From Methanobrevibacter sp. (GTDB taxonomy: Archaea; Methanobacteriota; Methanobacteria; Methanobacteriales; Methanobacteriaceae), in NCBI GenBank assembly GCA_017652345.1, contig JAGCBE010000103.1, positions 1-64,000 of the forward strand: DNA of 64,000 nt, read 5' to 3'. The translations under genes were made by a program, and so were the position numbers. The notes under the pieces are model-generated. The model was not told where the DNA came from and searched no databases. It worked only from the letters and a program-made list of their open reading frames with translations. Below, piece after piece: positions 16,789-28,700 of this stretch. Every line of letters begins with the position of its first letter. The first letter of the stretch is position 1.

Positions 16789-16810
16789 TGTAAAAATAGC
16801 ATATTTGCTT

Positions 16811-16838
16811 ACAAATATTACTGCTCGGTAATATTTGT
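16811..16838 (+). other. Second hairpin with the same core, upstream of the tRNA
   Basis: ACAAATATTAC and GTAATATTTGT form a perfect 11-pair stem with loop TGCTCG. It shares the AATATTAC/GTAATATT core with the terminator 27 bases upstream, so arms of the two hairpins could also pair crosswise. It may define the 5' end for tRNA processing or act as an alternative structure. Confidence 0.55.
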
Positions 16839-16852
16839 ATAACATTTTACAT

Positions 16853-16928
16853 GCTGATATAGCACAGCAGGTAGTGCACTTGCATGGTAAGCAAGAGGTC
16901 GTTGGTTCAAATCCAATTGTCAGCACCA
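16853..16928 (+). tRNA. tRNA-Thr (anticodon GGT)
   Basis: A complete cloverleaf: acceptor GCTGATA/TGTCAGC with one G-U, T8 A9, D-stem GCAC/GTGC with GG in the loop, anticodon stem CTTGC/GCAAG with loop ATGGTAA (anticodon GGT at 34-36), a five-base variable loop AGGTC, T-arm GTTGG-TTCAAAT-CCAAT and an encoded CCA end. The acceptor sequence fits bacterial threonine tRNAs. It is 76 bases long. Confidence 0.93.
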
Positions 16929-17031
16929 TTATTAATGAGGTTGCCGCCTCAGAAATCATTAATAATATTTTAGGCTCAAATAAAAACGGGATTTTATTGG
17001 GCAAAATTATGGACCATAGGAGGGTAAAAGT

Positions 17032-17358
17032 ATGAAATATTATTCAGATTTAACAAACAAAATTTATGACACAGAGGATGCTTTAAAGGAAGCAGAAAAA
17101 ATTCACAACGAGAAGTTGGAAGAAAAGAAGAAAAATGAGGAACAAAGAAAAGCAGATTACGAAAAAGTAAGAGAAGCTTATAAGCTCGCTGAACAGCAAA
17201 AGAAAGCTGCTGATAAATTGTTAATGGAATTTATTGAAAAGTATAAAGGTATTCACGAGACAACAGATAAAGGTAAAGTGTTGAGCACTCGTCAATACCT
17301 AGAAAATCAAAAAGATTTATGGAATATAGTATTCAGTTCTTTCCCATTTATTTTTTAA
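17032..17358 (+). CDS. Small coiled-coil protein
   Basis: The 108-residue product has AGGAGGG upstream. Residues 20-75 are a charged helix rich in Lys, Glu and Ala (EKIHNEKLEEKKKNEEQRKA), very probably a coiled coil, followed by a hydrophobic C-terminus. Such proteins are common in phages of Gram-positive bacteria, but the function is unknown. Two terminators follow it. Confidence 0.55.
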   Translation: MKYYSDLTNKIYDTEDALKEAEKIHNEKLEEKKKNEEQRKADYEKVREAYKLAEQQKKAADKLLMEFIEKYKGIHETTDKGKVLSTRQYLENQKDLWNIVFSSFPFIF

Positions 17359-17415
17359 GATAAGTGAAGAAAGAAGTCTGGGGCGAAAGTTAAAAGGAAA
17401 TAAAAGGTTTGTGAG

Positions 17416-17449
17416 AAATGAAGGTTGAGTAGATCAGTCTTCATTTTTT
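17416..17449 (+). terminator. Rho-independent terminator
   Basis: AAATGAAG (17416-17423) pairs with CTTCATTT (17439-17446), followed by TTT. It is the first of two stops before the tape-measure transcription unit. Confidence 0.6.
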
Positions 17450-17479
17450 ACGTCTGGTGTATCTATTTTGATATCAGAC

Positions 17480-17520
17480 TCCCCCAGTACTTATTTTTTT
17501 AGGTACTGGGGGATTTTTTT
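17480..17520 (+). terminator. Strong Rho-independent terminator
   Basis: TCCCCCAGTAC and GTACTGGGGGA pair over 11 bases around a 12-base loop and are followed by seven T. It is the most GC-rich terminator stem in the window. Confidence 0.92.
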
Positions 17521-17558
17521 ATAAAAATTTTTTTAAAAAAATATAGGAGGTCAGTTTT

Positions 17559-17981
17559 ATGGAATTTAAAGAAATTTTAGAAAAATATGAAAATGATATT
17601 AAACATGTAAATAGAATGCTTAATCCAGATTGCCTATCTTTTTTTAAGAAAAGTGTGGAGTATTGGAAAGGATACAAAAAAGCATGTTATAACTGGTTTC
17701 AACAGATGAAGGAATATTGTGAAGACTTTAATCCTAAATCTAGAAAACCATCAAAAGAAGAAAAAGATAAATTTATTTATGTATCAGAATCGGGATGTGA
17801 ATATGAAGTTGTTGCAATATTGGAATATAGAGATGAAATAATTCCTATCTATTGTGATGATTATGGACAACAAAATTTTATAATTTTCAAAGGGGAAGAA
17901 TATTGTGGCGGAGCTTATAATATTTGTCCCGAACGTGATTTTTGTACTTTTGTAGATTGTATAAAAGATGAAATTGAGTAG
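17559..17981 (+). CDS. Unknown protein upstream of the tape measure
   Basis: The 140-residue protein has ATAGGAGG upstream. It has an N-terminal helical half with aromatic residues (YWKGYKKACYNWFQQMKEYC) and a beta-rich Cys-containing second half (EEYCGGAYNICPERDFCTF). Its seven or more cysteines could bind metal. Its place just before the tape-measure gene is where tail assembly chaperones lie, but it does not look like one and no frameshift signal was seen. Confidence 0.5.
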   Translation: MEFKEILEKYENDIKHVNRMLNPDCLSFFKKSVEYWKGYKKACYNWFQQMKEYCEDFNPKSRKPSKEEKDKFIYVSESGCEYEVVAILEYRDEIIPIYCDDYGQQNFIIFKGEEYCGGAYNICPERDFCTFVDCIKDEIE

Positions 17982-17992
17982 GAGGGATCTTT

Positions 17993-20900
17993 ATGGCAGA
18001 TAAGATATTTAAAGACTGGGAAGATTTAAATGCGTGGTTAAGAAGTGAAGCAGGTAAAAATGCTTTAAATCTTGACACTTTTAATAAAGATCTTCAGTCA
18101 AGATATAATGAACAAATTAAAATTGGTCGAGAAATGCACAACATTGAAAAGGATTTGAAAGAACTTCAGACAGTTTATGCTGATGCAGGATTTAGTAGAA
18201 CACAAATTCAAGAAACTTCTACAGGGACAAAAATTACATTTTTACCTCATGATCCAAATGTGGATGTGAAAGATTGTCCTTTTATCGAAATAAGTAAAGA
18301 AAATGATGGACTGGTCATTCATAATGGAATGGTTGCTTATAACAGTCCTGTTGCTTTAATGAATGGAGCCAATCAGTTAGGTTTCGTAAGTGAAACAAGT
18401 TTGGCTTTGCACGAGGTTGCAGAAGAAGTAAAAAGAAATATGCAACGTATAAAAACTGCTTCAGGTTTTAATCAGCGTGCCAAATTATTAAATACTTATA
18501 CAAGAAGAGCTGCTCGTACTAGTATGGAAACTATGGCGAGCATTTTTGACAAAAAAGGTTTAAAAGATTTAAGTGAATATAACTCAAAAGCTATTCTATC
18601 AAAAAGACCAGAGTCAATAAAAGCTCAAACAAACCAGCTTCATTACGCTCGATTAATTAAGCAGATGTATGAAAAAGCTAAAGATGCTGGAAAATTAAGT
18701 TATGGTGTGGATTTAAAAAAATTCGGACAACAAGTTGAAGATGTTATCAATTTAGCTCGTAGTGTTAAAGATATTAATGAATTAGAAAAAGGATTGCGTA
18801 TGTATCAAGAGAGAAATTATGATATGTTACGCATATGGGATACTCAGCTTAAGAATTTTTTAGGCCCTATTATTAAAGACTTAACACAAGGAGGTATGAC
18901 AGAAGGTACTTCTGGCAGATTAGGTTTACAGGAAATTGATTCTCCTTTTAGTGTTTTAACAAATACAGGTAAAAAGCCTACACAAAACACACAAGTGTTT
19001 CCTCAAAAAACAAATTTTGCTAAAAACTTAAAGAATTTAGCAAACAAACAAAAACAAGTTAAGACTGTTGCTATTGGAATGAATAAACTATTTACTCAAA
19101 CACAGAAGAGTTCTTTAATAGAGAAGGGTTTGAGTGAAGAAGAGCTTCATAAAGATTTGTATGGTGTTGCTTATATTAGTGAAAAAGACATAGAAAGAGC
19201 TTTGAATCTAGCAAAAGACAAACTTAAGAAAGGAGAAATAGATAAAAAAACCTTTGATAGATACAGACTTTTATCATTAAAGGGTTTTGGTAAAGATGCA
19301 TCTTTAATGTCTGCAAGTTTGGCTGCCGAAATGTCTGATATCACAGAAAATCGTCCTTTAAAAGATATTGATGTAAGCTTTATTAATCAAAGAATTGTTG
19401 CAAGATTAACAAAAGAAATACAAAGAAAAAAAGAAAACAAAGGTAAAAGCAAAGATGAAATAAACAAACTTGTTGATGATGTTGTAAAAGATTTTAATTA
19501 TTTTGAGTTAACAGACGCTCAAAAAGGTCAAGACGCTTATAAAAATGTACGCAGATATTTTAAAGAAGAAATGCGTAGCTTATTCGGTATAGATGACCTT
19601 ACTGGTAGAAGGGGAGGAGTTGATGGCTCTGGTTTTAATTACCAGTATAATAAAGAAACTGGAATGTTAACCAATATTTCAACCTTTAGAAAAACAGATG
19701 CTAAAGCATTTGTATCCAGAGTTGGTCTTACTGGTGACTACAGATCATCATCTTCTGCAATTGACGACGACTGGAAAAATATTGTTTTGGAAGCTGCTTT
19801 TGGTGGAAAGAAAGATTTTTTTAATAAAATTAATATATTAAGAAGCAACGACAGAGGTTTTTCTGGTAAGTCTATTGAAACAGATATAAAAGAAGTTTTA
19901 AATTATATTTCCATGTATGCTACACAAGATTGGTTAAGTAAAAATCCGCTACTTAGTCAATTTATTACAATGGATAATTCAGGAGATTTTATCGTTGATA
20001 ACGCTGCTGTTGAGAAATTTTTTACAGAAACAAAAAAAGATTCTGAAGGAAAACAAAAATTTGTAAATAGCGCTAGTAAATTTTTAGTTGATATTAGCAA
20101 ATTGGCTGCAGACCTAAACCCAGAAGAGTATCAAAATACATTAGAGTTAATATCTGATGAAGAAACATTAAAAACTATTTATGGTGATAAATATGATCCT
20201 AAAAAGAATGGACCTATTCTAGTTAGTAAAGGCCCTCGTATTACTGCAACAGAGTTTGCAAAGAGTTCAACTTTTACATATAGTGGTATGGGTGCTTTGT
20301 CTGGCTCTTCTCATTCAACTACATGGAGAGAAAGACATGCTGTTGAGAATACCTATGAAAAATTTTCTCAATTTTTGTTAAATCAAGGATATGAGGGTGA
20401 AGAATACAGCAAAGCTATTAAGCCTTTAAAAGCTTTAAAAGAAAGTATAGAAGCTAAATTTGAAAGAAATGAACAAGAATACGGAAAGATAGTTCGTAAT
20501 TCTGAAAATTTAGCTCAAACCTTCAAGAAAAATGCAGTAAAATTTCAAAAAGATATTGCAAAAGATGAAACATCAATAGTTCTTAACATAGAAGATATAA
20601 TGAAAACCTATGCTGAAGTGGAATATAATAGTAAAGATCCTTCAAATCCAGGAATGGCTTTAAATACCGTTAATCCAGAAGAAGTGTTTGTTCTTGCCGC
20701 TGAAAAAATGGCAAAAGAGAGATTCAAACAACTACAAACAACTCATAAAAATGACTGGGAAGCGTTCAGCGAAAGAACAGGTGTTCGTTCTGTAGAGGAC
20801 CTTATGGGTCGTTTCTTTGTTAATCTTGGTGACGATAGGTTAGTAGGAAAGTATAATGGTGAAGCTTTAAGCACAGGAATGATTGCTCTTCCCGAGATAA

Positions 20901-23900
20901 GATATAATAAAAAGGCATTAGATAATGGAGTTTTATCTTTATATGATGGTGGAAAATATGCTACAAATATTGTAAGAGATATTCAAAATATTTACAATGG
21001 CACATATTTAGACAAAGATGAGGCTCGTAGACATGCTTTTTATACTTTAGTTAATAGTTATGATGATTATTATAAATCAATAACTAAAGGAAGTGAATAT
21101 GAAAGAACTCACACATCAAGAGATGATGCAAGTTCAGGTCGTTTAGTAACAGATGCTTTAAGTGCAAACACACCCGAAGTATTAAGAAGTATAGCTAAGG
21201 AAATTGTTAATAAACATAAAATAAAAGGAAAAGAAAAAGATAAAGTAGTCAGCCAGTTAGAAAACGTTTCTATGGTTCTATCAACAAAAGACTATAAAGC
21301 TATGTGGCATAAAAGACTACAACAAGGTTCTAAAGAAGATATTCAAAAAACCAAAGAAGAAATTGACTCATTATTTAATAGTTTATATACCGAAGATGAG
21401 AGAAATAATAGAAAAGATTTAAAAAATATTAAATCTAGAAACTACAAAGGAAAAATAGCTGCAATTGCTCAAGCTTTTGATATTTCAGACAAGTATTATA
21501 AAGGAAGAGTTATTACAGATTTAGGATGGAATCGTGACCCTACTATTAACTTTTTAAGAGATGTTAATGGCGGAACTGCTGTTTTAGATGGCAGAAAGGA
21601 AGGTGCAATTGTTGCTCAAGGTCATATCTTAATTAATAAAGATTTACTAGCAATCGGACATGGAGACATGGACGGAGATTTAATAGCAATGTATCTTGCT
21701 TATCAAAGTGGAGATGTGGCTGGATTTGAAAGAGCACTTGAAGCTTTTTATCGTGATGGACAAGAACAGCAAAGAAAAGTATCAGAAGAAGAAGATAAAA
21801 AGGACAAAGAAATGCGTCAAAAATTATCTGCTTTTATGAAACAAAAATATGGTAAAGATTTTAACCCAGATCAATTAAGATATGGCGAACAATCAAAAGT
21901 AGATTCTGTTCAAGACCTATCTGGTAAAACATTAAGTGTTGGTGCAATGTGGTCGGGTAAAAAAGGCTCTGGTATTTTTGGAGATTTAGCTTTTGCTCAA
22001 GAGAATCTTGTACAGCATATTAAACATTTAGATCCTAACACAGACATTAATGGCGCCGCGACTATGGGTGCAAATGTATTACAAGCATTAGCGCAAAGCT
22101 TATATCAAAAAGGTATTAATATAAAAAATGCAGGAAAATTAGCCGAGTCTTTAGGTCAAGAAGCTAAAGAAAACTATTCTCCTGGAGAACTTGCTGCTAT
22201 GGTTCACGCTCAAACTAATGAAATGTTTGAAATGATTAACCAAGCAGATACTTTTAATGACACTCATCAACTAAGAAGATTTATCGAAAAAGGCGAATCT
22301 ATTGGTGCTTATGATTTTGATAAAATGTTTGTTGAAAATGCATTAACAACCTTAGGTTTACAAGACTTAGACGAACAAGGCCTACAGAATTTATTAGAAG
22401 TTGCAGAAGGTCATCTAAAAAGATTAGAAGACAATAAAGATGATGAAAAGTATATTACACGTATTAAAGATGATATAGACGCAATTAACAAAGCAAAAGA
22501 AGACCCAAAGAAAAATAAATTAATGAATATGACTTCTGAACTTGTTATTGCTTTAATTAATGATCTTAACTATAGACATCAATTTTTTCACGGAGAACTT
22601 GGTAATTTTTTAGCTAATAGATATTATGAAGGACTTATTCCAGGTCATGGAAGCAATCAAATTAAAAGGTTTAATAAATCTATAGAAAATGACCCAGATA
22701 AACAATTAGAAAAATATCTTGAAGAACATAAAGACGAAGAATCTGTTAAAGAATTTTTAAATGACACTACTTATGGAAGATATCTCAAAGCAAAGAAAAA
22801 TGGAATGTCTACAATGAAGGGAATGTCTGCCACTGCTGGTTCTAGAAATATTATGTATACTCTTAGTAGGTATGGTGCAAATGCAGATAATTCGACTATG
22901 CTACAAGAAATACAAGGACAAGAAGTAAATGGAAAAATTTTAAAACCAGAGGATATACTAAAAAAATATTCTACAGAGTTTGTAGCTAATCCTAGTTTAA
23001 AAAATGTTGCTAGAGACATGATGATGGGTCAAATTACCCATAGAACTGCTGAAGCCTACGAAAAATATGGAGATAAATATTTAGAAAGTAAAGAATATCA
23101 AAAAGAAGTAACTGATTATGTACAAAGATTGACTGCTCTTTATGGAGCAGAAGAAGCTAATAAAATTAAAGACGACGCAGTACGTTATGGTATAGGAAAT
23201 TATAAAAACGTACTAGATATTGTCAATAAAAACGGAGGTAAAATTATTGGCTCCGAATTAGCTTTAGCTGGTTATGGTGGTTTTACTAAAACTGGGGCTA
23301 TGAAAGGTAGTAGACAAATAGCCGATATTGTATATAAACTTGGTAATGAACTTATTATTGGAGATTATAAAACTTATAATCATGCTCAAGCTGGCGCAGA
23401 CGCAATTTTACAGGTTTATGATTATATGGAAGCATTGAAAATGCTTCAACTTGCGATGAGAGATGAAAGATCTCAATCTGCCAATACTTTTTTACACAGT
23501 AATAATGTTGAAGCTGCTAACTGGAGAAAAAGATTAGGCATTAGTGATAAAGATACAGACGCAGGAAGAAAATCAAAAGAAGCTCAGTTTGCGAAGATAT
23601 TCAATGCAATAAATCAAGGAACAGATATTACTTCTATTGGTGGTAGAATTTTTGTTCGTGATACCACAAGTGGACTATTACGTGAATATAAAGTTAAAGA
23701 TAGTGATGGTTTGCGTGATCTATATAAACGTTCTAAAGAAGAAAATCTAACTTTCGATCAATTAATACAGAAGGGTGGCGAAGAGGAACAAAACTTAATA
23801 AATAAAAGTCTTGAACTCATAAGAACATCAACAGAAGGAATGTCTGATGAAGAAAAAAGAAATCTTTTTTCTAAAGATTCTGGTGTATTTGCTAATGCTC

Positions 23901-25454
23901 GCCAAATGCTAAAAATAGCTCAAGCTCAATTAAAACTAAAAGAAGTTCAGAAAAAGCTTTATGAGTCATTACAAGAAAAAGGATTGTTGTCTAAAAAAGA
24001 CATTTCTGATTACGAACAGTTAATAAAAGAAACTGAGGAATTAAAAAATAAAATAGGTGCAGAAGGTGAATTTGAAAAACTTTCTAAAGACATTAAAGAG
24101 ACAGAAGAAAACTTAAATAAGGCTATCGAAGCGAAAAGCGAGGCTGAAATAAGTTTATATCGTGAGCAATTAAAAAGACAAGTTGCTGCTAGAGAGATGG
24201 CTAAAGATACTCTTGCTTATAAATCTGAGCAAGCAGAGAAAAAACTTAGACAAGAAGGTATAAACGAAGACCTTCAACTTGGAAATGATATTGCTGATAT
24301 AACAAAAACAACAATTGACGAAGCCGAAGAAGAACGAAATAAAATTTTGTTAAAAGAACAAAAGAAACAATTAGCTAAAGAACAATTGTTGGATAAAAAT
24401 AAAGAATATCAAAAGAAAGCAAAAGAAGCGGCTGAAGCAGTAGCAAGATCTGAAAGCTCTTTATTATCAAAAGAGGAAAGAGAAATTGCTGAAGAACAAG
24501 CAAAAGATCTTATTCAAGAAAGAGATAGTATAAGAGAATATCTTAATGAACAGTTAAAATCTGCATTTTCTTATTCTAGAAAAAAGAAAACTTATAAATT
24601 TACTGGACCAGATGGTAAAAAAATTACTCAGCAACAAGCTGAAAAAATGGGTTACTATCTTAACACAGAACAATTTGATGAAGATGAACTTCGAAAAGCT
24701 CGAAAGGATGTAGAACTAAGCGACCATCGAGCTATGGTATCCTTTGAAACTAAAGCTTATAATTTTCTCAAAGACCAAAGCAAGCGTGAAGAAGAACTTG
24801 CTAAGATGGATGAAAAAATTAATAAAGCCCAAGCTGAAAACGATGAAGTAGAATTAGAAGCTTTAACAAGTAGAAAAGAGCGTTTACAAAAAATATATGG
24901 CATGTATAATGAGCTTGAAAAAGCAGAACTTGAAAAAGAAAGAGGATATACTCCTGAAGGATTACAAAAAATTAAAAATTTAGTTGACCTTGAGAAAGGG
25001 GTAGATAATTCTAGAAAGCAAAAAGAGCAAAGAGCTCAGGCATCAGCAAGAGGAGGCCAGGGTGGCAACGGTGGCCCTGGATATAGTTTCTTAGGTATCG
25101 ACGCAGGTGTAAGTAGATGGGTATCTCGTTTAATGAGTGGTGGTATGTTTTATAGATTTATTGCCATGATAAGACGTGGTTTACATTCACTCACACAAGA
25201 AGCGAAACAATTAGATCAGGCAATGATTACTTTAAGAATTGTCACTGGAAAGAACGCAGAAAACGCAAGAACATTAATAAATCAATATGCAGATCTTGGT
25301 AAAAAGCTAGGAGCAACTGCTGTTGAGGTAACAAATGTAAGTTCAGCTTGGCTTAGACAAGGTTATGATATTTCACAAGTAAACGACCTTATCAAATCAT
25401 CAATGTATTTAAGTAAGTTAGGTATGATTGATGTAAATGAAGCTGTTAAGGACT
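17993..25454 (+). CDS. Giant tail tape-measure fusion protein, exon 1 (RNAP-like and nuclease-like N-terminal half)
   Basis: Exon 1 encodes residues 1-2487 of a 4,118-residue protein (unspliced, the frame stops at 25477). Residues 1180-1184 read NRDPT and 1225-1229 DMDGD, followed by LIAMYL. This is the order and near spacing of the RNA polymerase beta-prime signature (NRAPT, then NADFDGDQMAVH). Residues 1683-1811 show RecB-type nuclease marks: H1683, E1755, D1778, D1791-Y-K1793 and QxYDY. Long coiled coils fill 1950-2340. From about 2353 (GGQGGNGGPGYSF) the tape-measure domain begins, with AMITLRIVTGKNAENARTLI. The RNAP-like function is inferred; other catalytic lysines were not placed. Confidence 0.85.
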
Positions 25455-25772
25455 TAGAAATTAGGTCCGCTAAATAGTAATATTTAGAAAAATAAACCAC
25501 TTGATATGCTGGAAAACCCTTAGAGCTTATCTCGCTAATTACAATAGGAATATTGTAAAAGTGAAGTAGATAAGATTGGGTAATCAGCAGGCAGAGAGAC
25601 AGAACGCCTCTAGCCTCATCGACTATCCTTTTAAAGGAGTACACTCTAAGTGGAGTGGAAGTAAGTGGCTCCTGTGAAAACAGGATGAAGATATAGTCAA
25701 TTCTCATGAGAAATCATGAGGTCTTCCTTTGTGGAGACAACAGAAATTAACGACCTCTGTTAAATATTAAAG
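25455..25772 (+). ncRNA. Group I intron without ORF in the tape-measure gene
   Basis: The 318-base element interrupts the conserved DL-TSSMKGFKL tape-measure motif. Exon end GGACT (25450-25454) pairs with GGTCC (25464-25468), putting the last exon U opposite G as P1 requires; TTA just before that pairs with the 3' exon TAA (P10); the intron ends in G. Core landmarks GATATGCTGGAAA, AATCAGCAGG, CGACTATCC and AAGATATAGTC are in order. Precise excision restores the reading frame. Confidence 0.93.
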
Positions 25773-28700
25773 TAACATCTTCTATGAAAGGTTTTAAACT
25801 TGAAGCGTCACAGGCTATGAATATTGTAGATAAGTTAACAGCATTGGATGTTAAAGCTGCAACTACAGCTGGAGACATAGCTCAAGGCTTATCTCAATTT
25901 GCAAATATTGCAAGTTTAAACGGTGTAAATATAGACCAGGCAGCTGCATATGTTGCAACAATTGCAGATGTAAAACAGTCTTCAGGAGATTCTGTAGGAC
26001 AAAGTCTTAAAACAATTTTATCTCGTTATGGCAATGTTAAGGCAGGTGCATATAATCAGCTAAATGTTGACACAGAGAATGAAGATACTACAGAAAAATT
26101 AAATGATGTAGAAAGAGTTCTTTCAAAAATGGGTATCTCTATAAGAAGAACAAATCTTGAATTTAAAGATTTTGATGAAGTGTTAGATGAAATCAATGAA
26201 AAATGGAACACAATGGATAACGTTAGTAAAAAAGCTATAGCTAACGCTTTTGCTGGTATAAGACAACAAGAAGCATTCTTAGTTCTTATGAATAATTATG
26301 ATAAATATCAAGAATTATTAGAAGTGTCTGAAAATTCTAAAGGAACAGCAGAAAGAAAGTATCAATCTTATAAAGAATCTTATGCTGCTGCAAGAAGTGA
26401 ATTTATTGCCACTCTTGAAGAGTTTGCAAATAGTGCTCAAATCTCAAAGTTATTAACAGATTTAACAAAAATTGGTTCAGGAATGATTGATATGTTGCAA
26501 AAAATATACCCATATCTTCCTGCTTTCCTTAGTATTTTTAGTTATATTCGAACATTCCAAGGTAAGTCCTTATTCCAAATGGGTGCAAATATGCTTGGTG
26601 GCTCAAGAGGAAGAGGACACGGTTCTCAAACTTCTTGGAGTATTTGGGGTGATAACAACGGAAAAATTAGATCCAATATTAAATCTCTTGTTCCTTTTAC
26701 CGAAGATTGGTATAGAAGAAAAGAAAATAAGTGGATTAATAATAGAGATAAATATGTTACTTTAACAGCCACTGGTAAAAAAGAATATGATGTTGATAAA
26801 TATCAAAAAAAAGAACAAAAAACAAAAGAATATGCTCAAAAAGTTCAAGAAAAAATTCAAAAGAAAGAGTTAAAATTCAAGCAAGATATGGTTAAATACA
26901 GTGAGAAAGAGCTTCAAAAGAAAAAAGGAGTTCTCACTTTTGCTGAGCAGGAAAACCTAAAGGAAGGGGTTGCAATGGAAGATGCAACTCGTAAAGCAGC
27001 TCTTATAGAACAACTACAAAAACAAGGTTTGTTAGCAGAGAACGAAAAATTAACTTATGCTAAAGCGATAGCTATTCAAGAGTCTGGTGTTTTACAAGGT
27101 AAAATATTGGGTACTCAATTAGAAGAAGCTATAAAAGAAGACAGAATACGAGGCGAATTGGCTGAAAAGTCTATTGAAAAAGTTCGAGGAGCAGGTGGTA
27201 TTCAAGGCTCTCAAGGTGCTTTAAGAGGTCAAACATTATCAAAAGTTATGAGCGGCGTGAGCTTGGCAGCAAACACTATAATGACTTCTGTGTCTCAGTT
27301 TGCAACAGCGGGTAATACGCATGAGTATAATGGTGAAACAGTTGAAAGCTCTAAAGAAGCACAAAAAAGAGCTGGATCTGCGTCAGCTATTATATCTATG
27401 ATTCCTATTGTTGGTTCGTTTATTGGTCCATATATTGCTGAATCTGTTGCGGCAGAGTATGATAAAGCTCGAGATGCAGCTAATTATGGAACTCAAAAAG
27501 CAAATGAGCGTTTAAATCTATTAAATAATTTAGACTCTAATTTAAGTCAGCTTGGTTCAACAGAAAAAGGTTCAGCAGAAAGACATAATCTTGTAAAAGA
27601 GCTTAGAAGTGAAATTTTTGATAAAGATAATAAAGAACTTCAACAAACATTACAAAGTCATTTAGGCTCTAAAAATTTATCAACTCTTTTAGATGATATT
27701 GATAGTAACACATCTACATCAGCAGAATCTTTAAAAGAATTACAAAAGATTCAAATAGAGGCAAAAAAGAGTGAAATTGCGGGAAAATATTCTTCATCTA
27801 TTTATGAAAACCAAGAAAGTTTGGGAGATATAATGTCTCAAATTGATGGATATGACCCTAATCATATTGGAGCTACATGGGCTGGTATTGGAACAGGAGC
27901 GGCTCTTGGTGCTGGGGCAGGTGCTCTAGGCGGAACAATGATAGCTCCAGGTGTTGGAACTTTAATTGGTCTAATTGTTGGGGCAGTCAGTGGTGCTGTA
28001 ATTGGTGGTATCGCTGGAAACAGGATTGATGAATCAGACGAAGCTGTAGATAGACATAATTATAAATCAACAACTGATTGGCAACAAATGAACGCCTATG
28101 AAAAATTAGATGAAGCCAATAGAAAATTAAAGGAAGCTCAAGATAAAAATAAAGGAACCGAAGCAGGATATTACCAAAAAGTAATTAGTCTTTTACAAAA
28201 ACAAATTTCTATACAGAATGAAATGGTTAAAGAAATGAATGAACTAACATTACAAGAAGGTTTAATTTCTGCAAAAGTAGAAGATAACTATTTAACTGAT
28301 ATGACAATAGAACAATTGAAAAATATCGGTGTTGAAGAAATGTTGACAGCCTTTGCAGAGTCTATCGGTGAATCTGGAGGTCTTATTGGCTTAGACATTT
28401 GGAATAAAGATCAAACAAAACTTAGCAATTCTGGTTATGATTATTTATTCGAACAAATAAGAAAACAAGGTGACGAAGAAATTAACGCTGTCCTAAGCGG
28501 AGAGGCTTACACCCTAGAAGAAGCTTTAAACCTTCGCAACAAATATGGCGCAGATAGTATTCAAGTTCAAAAAATTTTAAGAAACTTTGCTGATTCTTTA
28601 AATTTAACCACTGACCAGTTAGACGGAGTTTTAGATAAATATGGTAAATTAACATTAGCTGAAACATATCTTTCTACCCAAGATTTAAGTACGAAAGTAG

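Noticed and set aside
16714..17035. Open frames on both strands covering the tRNA
   Set aside because: They run through the tRNA and the hairpins; the tRNA cloverleaf is complete.
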